64,000 bases of DNA from Chryseobacterium endalhagicum. Its GTDB lineage: Bacteria; Bacteroidota; Bacteroidia; Flavobacteriales; Weeksellaceae. Within the stretch, counting starts at the first letter, position 1, and each line of letters opens with the position of its first letter. The translations under genes and the position numbers were made by a program. The notes under the pieces were generated by a model. The model had not been told where the DNA came from. It did no database searches and worked only from the letters and a program-made list of their open reading frames with translations. Positions 24,213 through 32,768 of this stretch are shown one piece after another. The stretch covers positions 1,501,856-1,565,855 of the forward strand of contig NZ_JAELVM010000001.1 of assembly GCF_016745235.1 (NCBI RefSeq). The letters run 5' to 3'.

Positions 24213-25118
24213 ATGGAATCTAAAGAAACAATACAGGGATTTTATTTGAGAAACGGCAAAATGGAACGGCTGGGAGATAATGCTGCTTCCGGAGTAGGCC
24301 ATTTTAATGTATTCTCACGCGAAAGCTGTTCGCTCATAACGCCTTACAGCCGGAGAGATTATTATAAAATTTCACTGATCATAGGAAAAGGGAAACTTCA
24401 CTATGCAGACAAATGGATCTATGTGGACCGTCCTGCATTGTTGTTTTCAAATCCTGTGGTTCCATACTCCTGGGATGCTGAGAATGAGGATCAGACAGGG
24501 TGGTTTTGTTTGTTTACAGATCAGTTCCTGCAGAATGGTACCCGCCTTGGAAACCTTTTGGATTCACAGCTTTTTAAAATAGGAGGAACTCCCGTTTTCT
24601 TTGTGGATGATGAACAGCAGAAGGTGATTTCGGATCTTTTTATCAAAATGACGACTGAAATTCAGACAGAATATGTCCACAAGTATGATATGCTGCGGGC
24701 CTGTCTCCATCTTTTGATTCATGAAACCATGAAAATGCAGCCTGCCGAAAACTTTGAACCTTATCAGAATGCATCGCACAGAGTGGCGTCACTGTTTATG
24801 GAGCTGCTTGAAAGACAGTTTCCTATCGACAGCCCGGAAGCCTTTCTTAAATTAAAGACGCCCAATGATTATGCCCGAAGCCTTTCGATCCATGTGAATT
24901 CTCTGAACCGTTCCGTAAAGGAAATGACCGGGAAAACCACAAGCCAGCAGATCACCTCAAGAATCATTCAGGAAGCGAATGCACTGCTGAAACATACCGA
25001 CTGGAATATCTCCGAAATTGCCTATGGACTGGGCTTTGAAGAGCCAGCTTATTTTACCAATTTTTTCAAAAAACAGACCGGGTTGGCTCCCAATGCCGTT
25101 AGAACTGCAGTTGTTTGA
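24213..25118 (+). CDS. AraC-family transcription regulator
   Basis: The 301-residue product has a cupin-like ligand domain at about 20-170 and an AraC-type double helix-turn-helix at about 200-300 (SLSIHVNSLNRSVKEMTGKT, EIAYGLGFEEPAYFTNFFKK). It is the usual size and ends in the classic second HTH plus PNAVR. It precedes an aldo/keto reductase and a lactonase-fold gene on the same strand and probably regulates them; the effector is unknown. Confidence 0.92.
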   Translation: MESKETIQGFYLRNGKMERLGDNAASGVGHFNVFSRESCSLITPYSRRDYYKISLIIGKGKLHYADKWIYVDRPALLFSNPVVPYSWDAENEDQTGWFCLFTDQFLQNGTRLGNLLDSQLFKIGGTPVFFVDDEQQKVISDLFIKMTTEIQTEYVHKYDMLRACLHLLIHETMKMQPAENFEPYQNASHRVASLFMELLERQFPIDSPEAFLKLKTPNDYARSLSIHVNSLNRSVKEMTGKTTSQQITSRIIQEANALLKHTDWNISEIAYGLGFEEPAYFTNFFKKQTGLAPNAVRTAVV

Positions 25119-25170
25119 ATTTTATAATTCTTAGTTTGAATTCTATAGCCTATCCCGTATCATCCTGTTA

Positions 25171-25178
25171 TAATTTTG
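25171..25178 (+). promoter_or_regulatory. -7 box upstream of the aldo/keto reductase
   Basis: TAATTTTG matches TAnnTTTG, 28 bases before the ATG at 25207. No good -33 box is present, consistent with a promoter that needs an activator such as the adjacent AraC regulator (inference). Confidence 0.45.
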
Positions 25179-25206
25179 TTGTATCAATTTTAAATCACAT
25201 ACCATT

Positions 25207-26208
25207 ATGAAATTCAGAAAATTAGGAAACACAGGAGAGCAGTTATCTGCAGTAGGTCTGGGATGTATGGGAATGAGCTTTGCCTACGGTCCGGCCGATG
25301 AACAGGAAAGCATCAGTACACTGCATAAAGCATTGGATTTAGGAGTGAACTTCTGGGATACGGCAGATATGTATGCCGCGGGAGAAAATGAAAAGCTGAT
25401 CTCAAAAGTTTTGGTTCCCAACCGCGATAAGATCTTTATTGCCACCAAATTCGGATTCAGGTTTAAAGATGGGAAACCGAGCCACAGCGGAGCACCGGGT
25501 ACTTATTTTGACGGCTCACCGGAATGGATCAGACAGGCTGTAGATCTGAGCCTTCAGAGACTGAAAATAGATACCATTGATCTGTATTATGCACACAGGG
25601 TAGATCCGAATATTCCCGTAGAGGAAACGGTAGGCGCTATGGCAGAACTGGTAAAGGAAGGGAAAGTAAAATATCTGGGATTATCAGAAGCTTCTGCAGA
25701 ATCTATCAGAAAAGCTAATAAAATTCACCCGATTACAGCTTTACAGTCAGAATATTCTATCCTTACCAAAGATGTGGAAAAAGATATACTGCCAACCATC
25801 AGAGAGCTGGGAATTACACTGGTACCGTATTCTCCGCTGGCGAGAGGACTTTTTGCCAATATTAATGAAGTTCAGAATTTCGGAGACGAGGATTTCAGAA
25901 AGACACTGCCGCGTTACCAGGAAGAATATCTGGAAAATAACAGGAATTTAGCAAGAGAAATCAATGAATTTGCAGAATCAAAAGGCGTAAAAGGAACCCA
26001 GCTGGCTTTAGCATGGGTACTGAATCAGGGCGAGGATATTATTCCTATTCCGGGAACCAAACGTATTAAATACCTTCAGGAAAATATTGAAGCTGTAAAT
26101 ATTGACCTGTCACCCTCGGATCTGGAAATCATTGATGGTCTTCTGAAAAAATATCCTAACGTAGGCGAAAGATACACAGAAGGTTCTATGAAACTGGTCA
26201 ACAACTAA
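25207..26208 (+). CDS. Aldo/keto reductase
   Basis: The 333-residue product is a (beta/alpha)8 NADPH-dependent reductase. The catalytic tetrad is visible: Asp in FWDTADMYAAGENE, its Tyr, Lys in FIATKFGF and His in DLYYAHRVDP. The C-terminal cofactor segment IIPIPGTKRIKYLQENIEA is typical of the AKR13-type (YakC-like) group. These reduce aldehydes and ketones in the cytosol. It lies downstream of an AraC regulator and upstream of a lactonase-fold enzyme; a hairpin (arms at 26219-26231 and 26243-26254) separates it from the latter. Confidence 0.93.
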   Translation: MKFRKLGNTGEQLSAVGLGCMGMSFAYGPADEQESISTLHKALDLGVNFWDTADMYAAGENEKLISKVLVPNRDKIFIATKFGFRFKDGKPSHSGAPGTYFDGSPEWIRQAVDLSLQRLKIDTIDLYYAHRVDPNIPVEETVGAMAELVKEGKVKYLGLSEASAESIRKANKIHPITALQSEYSILTKDVEKDILPTIRELGITLVPYSPLARGLFANINEVQNFGDEDFRKTLPRYQEEYLENNRNLAREINEFAESKGVKGTQLALAWVLNQGEDIIPIPGTKRIKYLQENIEAVNIDLSPSDLEIIDGLLKKYPNVGERYTEGSMKLVNN

Positions 26209-26218
26209 AATGAAAATA

Positions 26219-26254
26219 TTTCCGGTTTTCCATGTACAAAAAAGGGAAACCGGA
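26219..26254. terminator. Hairpin without T tract between AKR and MBL genes
   Basis: TTCCGGTTTTCC and GGGAAACCGGAA pair across an 11-base loop. With no T run it may be an attenuator or an mRNA-processing signal instead of a terminator. Confidence 0.45.
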
Positions 26255-26278
26255 AGTATATAAAATCACACATTTGAT

Positions 26279-27271
26279 ATGAACAGAAGAGAACTTTTAA
26301 AAAACGGACTGATGGCCGGAGCATTAAGTTTCGTTCCGTTTTCCGATGCTTTTGCAGGAATGAAAACACTTTCATCGCTTCCTGAAGAAGATCTTTCGGC
26401 GTTTAAAAAGATAAAACTGGGCGAGCTGGAGCTGTTTATCCTTACCGACGGATATATTCATGAAACGAATATAGATACATTTTCTCCAAGAGCAGATGTT
26501 CCTCAGCTGAAAACGCTTCTCAGGGATAATTTCCGGCCGGATACCTACGTGGATATGGCGATGAACCTGATGCTTGTAAAGACCAGAAACAGATTGATCT
26601 TACTGGATGCAGGAATGGGAATTTTCGCTGATGAAAGAACAGGTTTTCTTCTGAAAAGTCTCCAAAAAGCAGGTTTTTCACCGAAAGATATTACCGATGT
26701 CTTTATTTCTCATGCCCATCCGGACCATATTGGCGGAGTGGTAGATAAGCAGAACAATCTGGTTTTTCCTGATGCGAATCTCTTTATTTCAAAAATTGAG
26801 CACGACTTTTGGCTGCAGGCTTCCATTAAAGATTTTAAAAACAGTTTTCTGAAAACCCAGCCGGAATTTCTCAACCAGGTGATTCCGCCTATTCAGAATA
26901 TCCTTAAAACCATCCGCCCGAAGCTGAAATTTTATGAACTGGACAAACCTCTGTATGAGCATTTCAGTTTTAAGCTGGCTCCGGGACACACGCCGGGACT
27001 TACTACCGTGACTATTTCTTCAGGTGATGAGAAGCTGGTATATATGGCAGATCTGATTCATTCTGATGTTATTCTTTTCCCACATCCGGAATGGGGATTC
27101 TCCGGAGATACCGACCTGGATATTGCTACAGAATCCCGTAAAAAGCTTCTCCGGCAGCTGGCAGAAACTAAAACCAAAGCTTTTGCTTACCATCTTCCAT
27201 GGCCGGGACTTGGTTTTACAAAGAAAAAAGACGCTGCCTACGAATGGATTCCGGAGTGTTTTATGAATTGA
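26279..27271 (+). CDS. Exported MBL-fold hydrolase (lactonase-like)
   Basis: The 330-residue product starts MNRRELLKNGLMAGALSFVP, a Tat-like twin-Arg signal, so it is probably folded before export to the periplasm. The metal motif SHAHPDHIGG (His145, His147, Asp149, His150) and later LAPGHTPGLTTV and FAYHLPWPGLG match the quorum-quenching lactonase/MBL group. Actual lactonase activity is not shown by sequence. It follows the AKR gene by 70 bases and may share its regulator. A terminator follows at 27323. Confidence 0.88.
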   Translation: MNRRELLKNGLMAGALSFVPFSDAFAGMKTLSSLPEEDLSAFKKIKLGELELFILTDGYIHETNIDTFSPRADVPQLKTLLRDNFRPDTYVDMAMNLMLVKTRNRLILLDAGMGIFADERTGFLLKSLQKAGFSPKDITDVFISHAHPDHIGGVVDKQNNLVFPDANLFISKIEHDFWLQASIKDFKNSFLKTQPEFLNQVIPPIQNILKTIRPKLKFYELDKPLYEHFSFKLAPGHTPGLTTVTISSGDEKLVYMADLIHSDVILFPHPEWGFSGDTDLDIATESRKKLLRQLAETKTKAFAYHLPWPGLGFTKKKDAAYEWIPECFMN

Positions 27272-27322
27272 TAAAGATTTCAATACAAGATTCAACTTAA
27301 ATTTTCTACGACATAGTTTTAA

Positions 27323-27356
27323 TAATAAATCCTCTCATTTCCGGGAGGATTTATTC
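27323..27356 (+). terminator. Rho-independent terminator
   Basis: AATAAATCCTC and GAGGATTTATT pair across a 10-base loop; the T-rich 3' arm and tail fit termination. Confidence 0.7.
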
Positions 27357-27569
27357 ATTAAAATCCCCAACGCATGTAATATAAAGTAGAAAATGAAAAA
27401 GGAACTATTACCGGTTGGGGGAACACAATTATTGTATAGATCAGCAGGCAGGAATCAGCTGACTGAGCTTTTCTGCAAATTTTATCATAATTTACCTGAG
27501 CCGGAAACAAAAGGTGTGCGGGATTCAGAATTTCTAACTGCTAATTCGCTGTTTCCAGTCCGGTTTCTG

Positions 27570-27962
27570 CTATGCTTCTCCATATATAAATTCGGGAGAG
27601 TACATTTTTCTGAACATGATGTACGTTACCAAAAGCACCGTGAATGCAATTACTGCATCTACGCTGGCCGCAATACCCAGCACCGCAATTTTCGAGAAGA
27701 AAGCGAAGATAATATCGAAAAACATTCCGGCAAATACCCATTCTTTCAGTCTTAACAAACGGTTGGGAAGCAGAAGAACGATGATTCCTGACAGCTTAAA
27801 AACACCAAGGATATAAATAAAATGAGCCGGATAACCGAGCTGCCGGGTGATATCCCAAACGACAGGATTTTTAGTGAGTTCAAAGAAGCCGCTTGTTCCA
27901 AACCATAATGACATAAAAATAGCGCCTGACCAGTAAATGATTCTTGTTGTTTTTGTTTTCAT
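27570..27962 (-). CDS. DoxX-family membrane protein
   Basis: The 130-residue product has four membrane helices (about 8-27, 46-63, 74-92, 98-116) and the DoxX-like pattern WSGAIFMSLWFGTSGFFELT, GYPAHFIYILGVFKLSGIIV. DoxX-like proteins sit in the inner membrane, often near redox enzymes, with unclear function. The product stops at 27570. The 430 bases upstream of it contain a degenerate copy of the dispersed repeat, so it is probably separate from the DUF1223 gene. Confidence 0.88.
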   Translation of the reverse strand: MKTKTTRIIYWSGAIFMSLWFGTSGFFELTKNPVVWDITRQLGYPAHFIYILGVFKLSGIIVLLLPNRLLRLKEWVFAGMFFDIIFAFFSKIAVLGIAASVDAVIAFTVLLVTYIMFRKMYSPEFIYGEA

Positions 27963-28024
27963 TGTTTTATTATTTTAAATTGTATTGATTCTAGTAAATA
28001 AGAGTAGGAAAAACGTAAGGACAC

Positions 28025-28140
28025 GAAAGTTTTTTCTTCGTAGCATTTTAGGATGCAGGAATTTTATCAGAGATAAAAGTGAATACCACTTATTTGCTTT
28101 GAATAATTAGCTGAAAATCTTCGCCCTCGCGTTTTCCAAC
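28025..28140. repeat. Degenerate remnant of the dispersed repeat
   Basis: Words TTTATCAGAGATAAA, GCTGAAAATCTT and CGCGTTTTCCAACAAT match the 3' half of the 365-bp units with many changes. Confidence 0.5.
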
Positions 28141-28145
28141 AATTA

Positions 28146-28922
28146 TTATTGAATTAAAGATTTAGAAGCCCCAGAAATCTTCCCGGTTTTCAGATTTTGG
28201 ATAAACCCGATGATTTCCCAATTTTCAGAAGAAAAATTGTCAGGAAGTTTGAAATATACTGTTCCTTCAGAATGATCTTTCAGCGAGATCTGCTCCTGCT
28301 GATGAACGATCTGCCAGTGCTGCAGCCGATGTCCTTCATTTTCGCCTCCACCCACCTGCGTTGATGATTTCTTTTCAATCAGGCTGATTAATAATTTACT
28401 TTGAGAATCAGTTTCTGTAGTTTTATAACTGGCCGTAATTGTTTTCTGAGATTCTTTTGCAGAAAGGTTTACCGGTGTATTTTTAGGATCAGCCAGAACA
28501 TGTTGAAGAGCGTTTTCTATCGAATTCCTGTCAGAACCCACAAGTTCTTTTTTTCCATTCACCACCAGCTGCGGCGTATAGGTTTGTGATTGAAGAAGAC
28601 GGCTGTACCATTGCTGGCGTTGTGAATTTTCAGCACTGCTGAACCGGTCTTTCCATCCAAGGCGGTTCCAGTAGTCTACATGATAGGAAAGGATAAAGAC
28701 CTGCTGGTTTCCGTACTCTTTTTCAATCTGCTCCATCAGTTCATCAGCTGGCGGACAGCTTGAGCAGCCTTCGGAAGTGAAAAGTTCCAGAACGGCAAAA
28801 CCTTTGTTTTCAGAAGGAGACACAGGTTTTATTTTCTTAATTTCTTCTTTCTGAGCAAATGCAGAAGCAGCAAACATTAAAGCGGTGAAAGCACCTACGG
28901 ATATAAGATTTTTTAGAATCAT
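28146..28922 (-). CDS. DUF1223 (thioredoxin-like) secreted protein
   Basis: The 258-residue product has a signal peptide (SVGAFTALMFAASAFAQ) and then the DUF1223 hallmark FAVLELFTSEGCSSCPPADE (about 42-61), a thioredoxin-like fold with a CxxC. QVFILSYHVDYWNRLGWKD and TYTPQLVVNGKKELVGSD are also typical. The family is periplasmic and presumed to act in thiol redox chemistry; the role is not established. It stands just downstream of the LytTR two-component genes on the same strand. Confidence 0.92.
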   Translation of the reverse strand: MILKNLISVGAFTALMFAASAFAQKEEIKKIKPVSPSENKGFAVLELFTSEGCSSCPPADELMEQIEKEYGNQQVFILSYHVDYWNRLGWKDRFSSAENSQRQQWYSRLLQSQTYTPQLVVNGKKELVGSDRNSIENALQHVLADPKNTPVNLSAKESQKTITASYKTTETDSQSKLLISLIEKKSSTQVGGGENEGHRLQHWQIVHQQEQISLKDHSEGTVYFKLPDNFSSENWEIIGFIQNLKTGKISGASKSLIQ

Positions 28923-29042
28923 GTCTTTTAAATTTGATTCAAAAGTAGATTCCTTTCCGGGGCAAAAGAAGATAAAAAAGGGTCAGCCGGACAAAATGCA
29001 GGGCGAACCCGGAAAATATTCAGGTCTGAAAAACCGGGGATG

Positions 29043-29804
29043 TTAACGGTCTTCCAGCCAGGTGAAGAAACTGTGTGTTTTTTCTTTGTTGATCAGGAGT
29101 TTTTCAGGCGTTTCTATAGTCAGTTTAACCAGAATTTTACGCTGAAAATAATGCTCCATCTCTTTTATGGCTTTGAAATTGATCAAATACTGGCGGTTGA
29201 TCCTGAAAAACTGTTTTCCGGCAACCTGTTCGGCAACCTGTCCCAGAGGCTGGGAAAGCTGAAACTGCTCTTTGTCAAAAGTAACCAGATGAGTAATTTC
29301 ATTATGAATATAAAAATAAGCAATACTTTCGGTAGGAATCGTAGTATATTTTTGATTCTTAAAAACCAGAAAACTGCTTTTCCCTGCGGGTTGATTCATT
29401 TTCTGCAAAATAGATTCAAGATCAGGAAGTTCAGATTTGCTGAAGAATTTTTTTAATCCGTCTACTTTTTTCAGAGCTTCGGAAATATCTTCTCTGGAAA
29501 AAGGCTTCAGAATATAATCTACGCCTTTGCTTTTAAAGGCATCCAGCATATATTGATCAAAAGCAGTGCAGAAAATAATGGGGCAGGTGATCTCAACAGA
29601 TTTGAAAATCTCAAATGAAAGTCCATCCGAAAGCTGGATGTCCATAAAAATAAGGTCCGGCTTTATATCTTTTGATAAAGCTTCTACGCTGGCTTCAATA
29701 CTGTCATAAATTCCCAGAATTCTGGATTCAGGCTTTAGATCTGAAAGTAGGTTCTGCAGGGATTTTGCGGCCCTGAACTCGTCCTCAATGATGATGATAT
29801 TCAT
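29043..29804 (-). CDS. LytTR-family response regulator
   Basis: The 253-residue product has a receiver domain (1-120; phospho-acceptor Asp55 in IFMDIQLSDG, acidic pocket EDE at 7-9, Lys in LKPF) and a LytTR DNA-binding domain (about 150-253; ESIAYFYIHNEITHLVTFD, FFRINRQYLINFKAI). It is encoded after the sensor kinase, overlapping it by 20 bases, so the two are translationally coupled and form one two-component system. Targets are unknown but may include the neighbouring minus-strand genes. Confidence 0.94.
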   Translation of the reverse strand: MNIIIIEDEFRAAKSLQNLLSDLKPESRILGIYDSIEASVEALSKDIKPDLIFMDIQLSDGLSFEIFKSVEITCPIIFCTAFDQYMLDAFKSKGVDYILKPFSREDISEALKKVDGLKKFFSKSELPDLESILQKMNQPAGKSSFLVFKNQKYTTIPTESIAYFYIHNEITHLVTFDKEQFQLSQPLGQVAEQVAGKQFFRINRQYLINFKAIKEMEHYFQRKILVKLTIETPEKLLINKEKTHSFFTWLEDR

Positions 29805-30801
29805 GGATCAAAGGTAATTTTATTTGGAATATTTTTTCGTCTGAATAAATTTCTATTTCCCGCTCCAGCAGATGGCTGAAACGCATTTTAATATTGTCAA
29901 GTCCCACACCTAAAGATTCTTCTGCCGCGATTTTCCGCTGAACAGGATTTTCAATAATAATTTTATCTTCAGAACTGTAGATTCTGATGTGAAGCGGTTT
30001 GCTTTGCGATACAATATTGTGTTTGATACAGTTTTCTACCAAAAGCTGTAACGTAAAAGGAGGAATAAGGGTTTTAAGATCTTCAGATTTTAATTCGTTA
30101 GAAAATGAAATTCCTTCACCAAACCGGGCTTTTTGTAGAAAAACATAAGATTCTATGATGTTCATTTCTTCCTGAACTTTAATGAGGTCTAATTTTCTGC
30201 TTTCAAGGGTAAATCTGTAAAAATCGGAAAGCTTAATGATAAAATCCACCGTTTCAGAATCACTGGTTTCTGCCATTGATTTTAAGGTATTCAGACTGTT
30301 GAAAAGAAAATGAGGATTAACCTGCTGTTTCAGCAATTCATACTGGGCGCCCAGATTATCACTTTTAACTTTTTCCAGTTCAAGCTGTACCTGCTGACCT
30401 GCGTAATTATTCTGCAACAGCGTCAGGAACATATAACAGACAAGATTGATCAGTATACCTCTAACCTCGATCATCAGCATGACAGGTCCAAAATTAATAT
30501 GCGACAAAATAAGCTGCTGGATCCATGCCAGACCAAACATAATTACCATTCCGAATGCCAGTACAGTCAGCAGCCTTGAATAAGAAATATGCTGCCTCCG
30601 TTCGCCTGCATTACGATTAAACAGATAAATGTTCAGATACCACATGATAACAGAAAATGCTGCTGTAATGGCTGAGTTTACGGCTGCTTCTTTCCAGTTG
30701 AATTCATGGGAAGCCAGCTGGGGAACTGAAGATAAAATTCCCAGAAAGAGGGAACTTATCCAAATCACGGCCGGTGAAATTTTTATTTTTTGCTGCTGCA
30801 T
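29785..30801 (-). CDS. LytS-type sensor histidine kinase
   Basis: The 338-residue product has four membrane helices (about 10-27, 42-62, 76-97, 106-129) and no extracellular sensor domain, then a His_kinase domain with LKQQVNPHFLFNSLNTLKSM (His164) and an ATPase N-box VENCIKHN. This is the standard partner of LytTR regulators. The signal is probably sensed in or at the membrane. It is the first gene of the pair; the response regulator gene starts inside its last codons. Confidence 0.94.
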   Translation of the reverse strand: MQQQKIKISPAVIWISSLFLGILSSVPQLASHEFNWKEAAVNSAITAAFSVIMWYLNIYLFNRNAGERRQHISYSRLLTVLAFGMVIMFGLAWIQQLILSHINFGPVMLMIEVRGILINLVCYMFLTLLQNNYAGQQVQLELEKVKSDNLGAQYELLKQQVNPHFLFNSLNTLKSMAETSDSETVDFIIKLSDFYRFTLESRKLDLIKVQEEMNIIESYVFLQKARFGEGISFSNELKSEDLKTLIPPFTLQLLVENCIKHNIVSQSKPLHIRIYSSEDKIIIENPVQRKIAAEESLGVGLDNIKMRFSHLLEREIEIYSDEKIFQIKLPLIHEYHHH

Positions 30802-31060
30802 GGAAACGGTGGATTTTAATAAGTGAAATTAGGGTTTTTTAACTGAAAAGAGTGATAGTGAATGATGAATGGTGAATGGTGAATTCGCTTCGCTTGTGAA
30901 TTTATTCGTTGGAAAATTGACAATTGACTTTGCGTCAGCAAAAATTGACCATTCACAACTCTTCAATGTCAAAGGAGAATTGTGAATTCGCTTCGCTTGT
31001 GAATTTTATTCGTTGGAAAATTGACAATTGACTTTGCTTCAGCAAAAATTGCCCATTCAC
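30802..31060. repeat. Intergenic direct repeat of about 79 bp and 7-bp tract
   Basis: Copies at 30881-30958 and 30983-31062 share GAATTCGCTTCGCTTGTGAA, CGTTGGAAAATTGACAATTG and CAGCAAAAATTG. Before them, 30856-30880 is a 7-bp-period run of GAATGGT/GAATGAT. No gene was found. Confidence 0.8.
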
Positions 31061-31103
31061 AAAAATATCCTGAAACTGAATTCTTCAGCTTCAGGATATT
31101 TTT
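31061..31103 (-). terminator. Terminator of the lipoprotein/P460 operon
   Basis: AAAAATATCCTGAA and TTCAGGATATTTTT form a hairpin directly at the stop codon of the gene at 31102-31542. Confidence 0.75.
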
Positions 31104-31542
31104 AAGGTCTCATAACAGGTTTGTAACTCATCATATAGTGTATCCGCTCCTCTGTACTGATTGGAACAGGTTCTTTTCCTGATGTATTTTGGATTTTGTA
31201 AGAAGTTTTTCCGTTATTATCTATGTGAAGTGTTTCTATACTTAATAAATCACCTGTGATGGTTCCCCCGATATATTGTGGATTGTCATGGTATTTCCAA
31301 GTGACCAGTTTAATGACGGAACCATTTCTCAGCTGCTGATTTTCATTCGATAGCGAAAGAAAAGCCTCCTGATTTCCATACAATGCTGATGATGTTTCTT
31401 TTTTTGTATTTAACGAAGTGGAAATAAATTTTAAATTTCCCGGATCAAAAACAATACGTTTTAAATCTTTATCCGGCTCGTCTATTTTACAGGCGGTAAA
31501 TAAGCTGCAGATTGACAGGATGATGAACAGTGCTTTTTTCAT
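31102..31542 (-). CDS. Hypothetical lipoprotein
   Basis: The 146-residue product has a lipoprotein signal (FIILSICSLFTACKID, Cys17) and was otherwise not recognised. Its start codon overlaps the stop of the di-haem gene by one base (TAATG), so the two are translationally coupled and probably act in the same periplasmic process. It contains no Cys after the lipidated one and no haem motif. The most likely place is the periplasmic face of inner or outer membrane. Confidence 0.75.
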   Translation of the reverse strand: MKKALFIILSICSLFTACKIDEPDKDLKRIVFDPGNLKFISTSLNTKKETSSALYGNQEAFLSLSNENQQLRNGSVIKLVTWKYHDNPQYIGGTITGDLLSIETLHIDNNGKTSYKIQNTSGKEPVPISTEERIHYMMSYKPVMRP

Positions 31543-32522
31543 TATTTCTCAAGGTTTTTAATTAGTCTTTCAGTGTTAACTTTCATAGGTACATCAAATA
31601 AATAGCCTGTTTTTTCGGCCAGCTGGCGGTGGCAGGCAATACAGGATTCTTTTGCAAACGAAGCGTTTTTTCCTGTTGGATGAAGATCCGGCCCTGAAAA
31701 CTTGGCAAATCCCCAGCCTTCCGTATCGGTGTATTTTTTGGCATCTTTTACCATGAACTGGGCATTAACAAATGCTCCGGCTCTTACTTCTCCGTCAGCT
31801 AATTGTTCCTGCTTCCAGACCGATTTTACAATAATGCTTCCGTCCGGCCACGGGTGAAAATTTTCTGTTTCAACCGCTTTTACAGCAATATCATTTCCAT
31901 AAATCACCCGGATGGAATGATCGAAGAGAGTGCTCATACTGATCACTTTCCAGTTTTTAAAATCGTCTGTATATTTTACTCCATTGGGAGAAACTGGAAA
32001 TTGGGCTGGAATATTATTTTGGCTTGCTTCTATGGGCTGGTGCGGATCATTTTCTTTTTTTGCCGAAGCCTGGCTGGATAATGAAAGCGTGTATTTTCTG
32101 ATGGTTTCAATATCATTTTTTGTAATTTTTGCCGATGGATGAAGTAAAGTGTACTCATGAAGCGGCATTTTTCCACTCTGCATCATATTTAAAACAGCAT
32201 ACATTTTCCCCTGATGTTCTCCCGGAGAATAATTCCATTCTGAAAAGTTTAAAACTTCCTTGGCTCTTTTTACATCTTTGTTTACCGCCCATGAGATAGG
32301 TGCTATTTTGTCGTACCAGCTCAGGTTCTGCTCATTGGAATGGCAGTTGAAACAAGAATTTTCCAGGATGGCGAGAACTTCACGGGGGGCTTCAATCTTT
32401 TTTGCGACAGGCTTTCCTTCCGGAGAAGGGTTGAAAAACTGTAAAATTATCAATACAGCCATAGCTGCCAGAAACAGGAGGGCTATTGGCTTTACTGCTC
32501 TTTTTTTCTTTACTGAGTCCAT
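31542..32522 (-). CDS. Haem_bd plus cytochrome P460 fusion protein
   Basis: The 326-residue product has a membrane anchor (IALLFLAAMAVLIILQFF, about 13-30), a Haem_bd-type domain with CFNCHSNEQNLSWYDKIAPI, and a C-terminal cytochrome P460-like domain with GWGFAKFSGPDLHP and CIACHRQ. Each CxxCH should bind a c-type haem covalently. P460-family proteins bind haem and can oxidise hydroxylamine or react with NO; that activity is not shown here. It is anchored to the inner membrane and coupled to the lipoprotein gene downstream. Confidence 0.88.
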   Translation of the reverse strand: MDSVKKKRAVKPIALLFLAAMAVLIILQFFNPSPEGKPVAKKIEAPREVLAILENSCFNCHSNEQNLSWYDKIAPISWAVNKDVKRAKEVLNFSEWNYSPGEHQGKMYAVLNMMQSGKMPLHEYTLLHPSAKITKNDIETIRKYTLSLSSQASAKKENDPHQPIEASQNNIPAQFPVSPNGVKYTDDFKNWKVISMSTLFDHSIRVIYGNDIAVKAVETENFHPWPDGSIIVKSVWKQEQLADGEVRAGAFVNAQFMVKDAKKYTDTEGWGFAKFSGPDLHPTGKNASFAKESCIACHRQLAEKTGYLFDVPMKVNTERLIKNLEK

Positions 32523-32768
32523 ATTATATTATTTTTTATGGCTCAAAAGTAGAATCATCTGCCTTGTTTTGAAACGGAAAAAGGGGTGAAGCGGACAAAG
32601 TGGTGGGGGAAATGGGAAAATTGAGGAGGGAGAGTATTGGGGTAGGTTGCAGATAGTAGGTAGCAGGGATTAGGGATTAGGGATTAGGGGGGAGCGTAAA
32701 TAAGAATGGATGAGGGTATTCGGGAACTTTCCTCATCCATTTTCTGGCTTTAATCCCTCTTTTAATGT
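32523..32768. repeat. Spacer with 7-bp tract (GGGATTA) and hairpin
   Basis: GGGATTA is repeated about three to four times at 32667-32690. At 32704-32743 arms AATGGATGAGG and CCTCATCCATT form a hairpin that may terminate the SDR gene on the minus strand. Confidence 0.6.

Noticed and set aside
27393..27755. Plus-strand frame starting MKKELLPVGG
   Set aside because: Its second half is antisense to the DoxX gene and the first half shows no domain or promoter.
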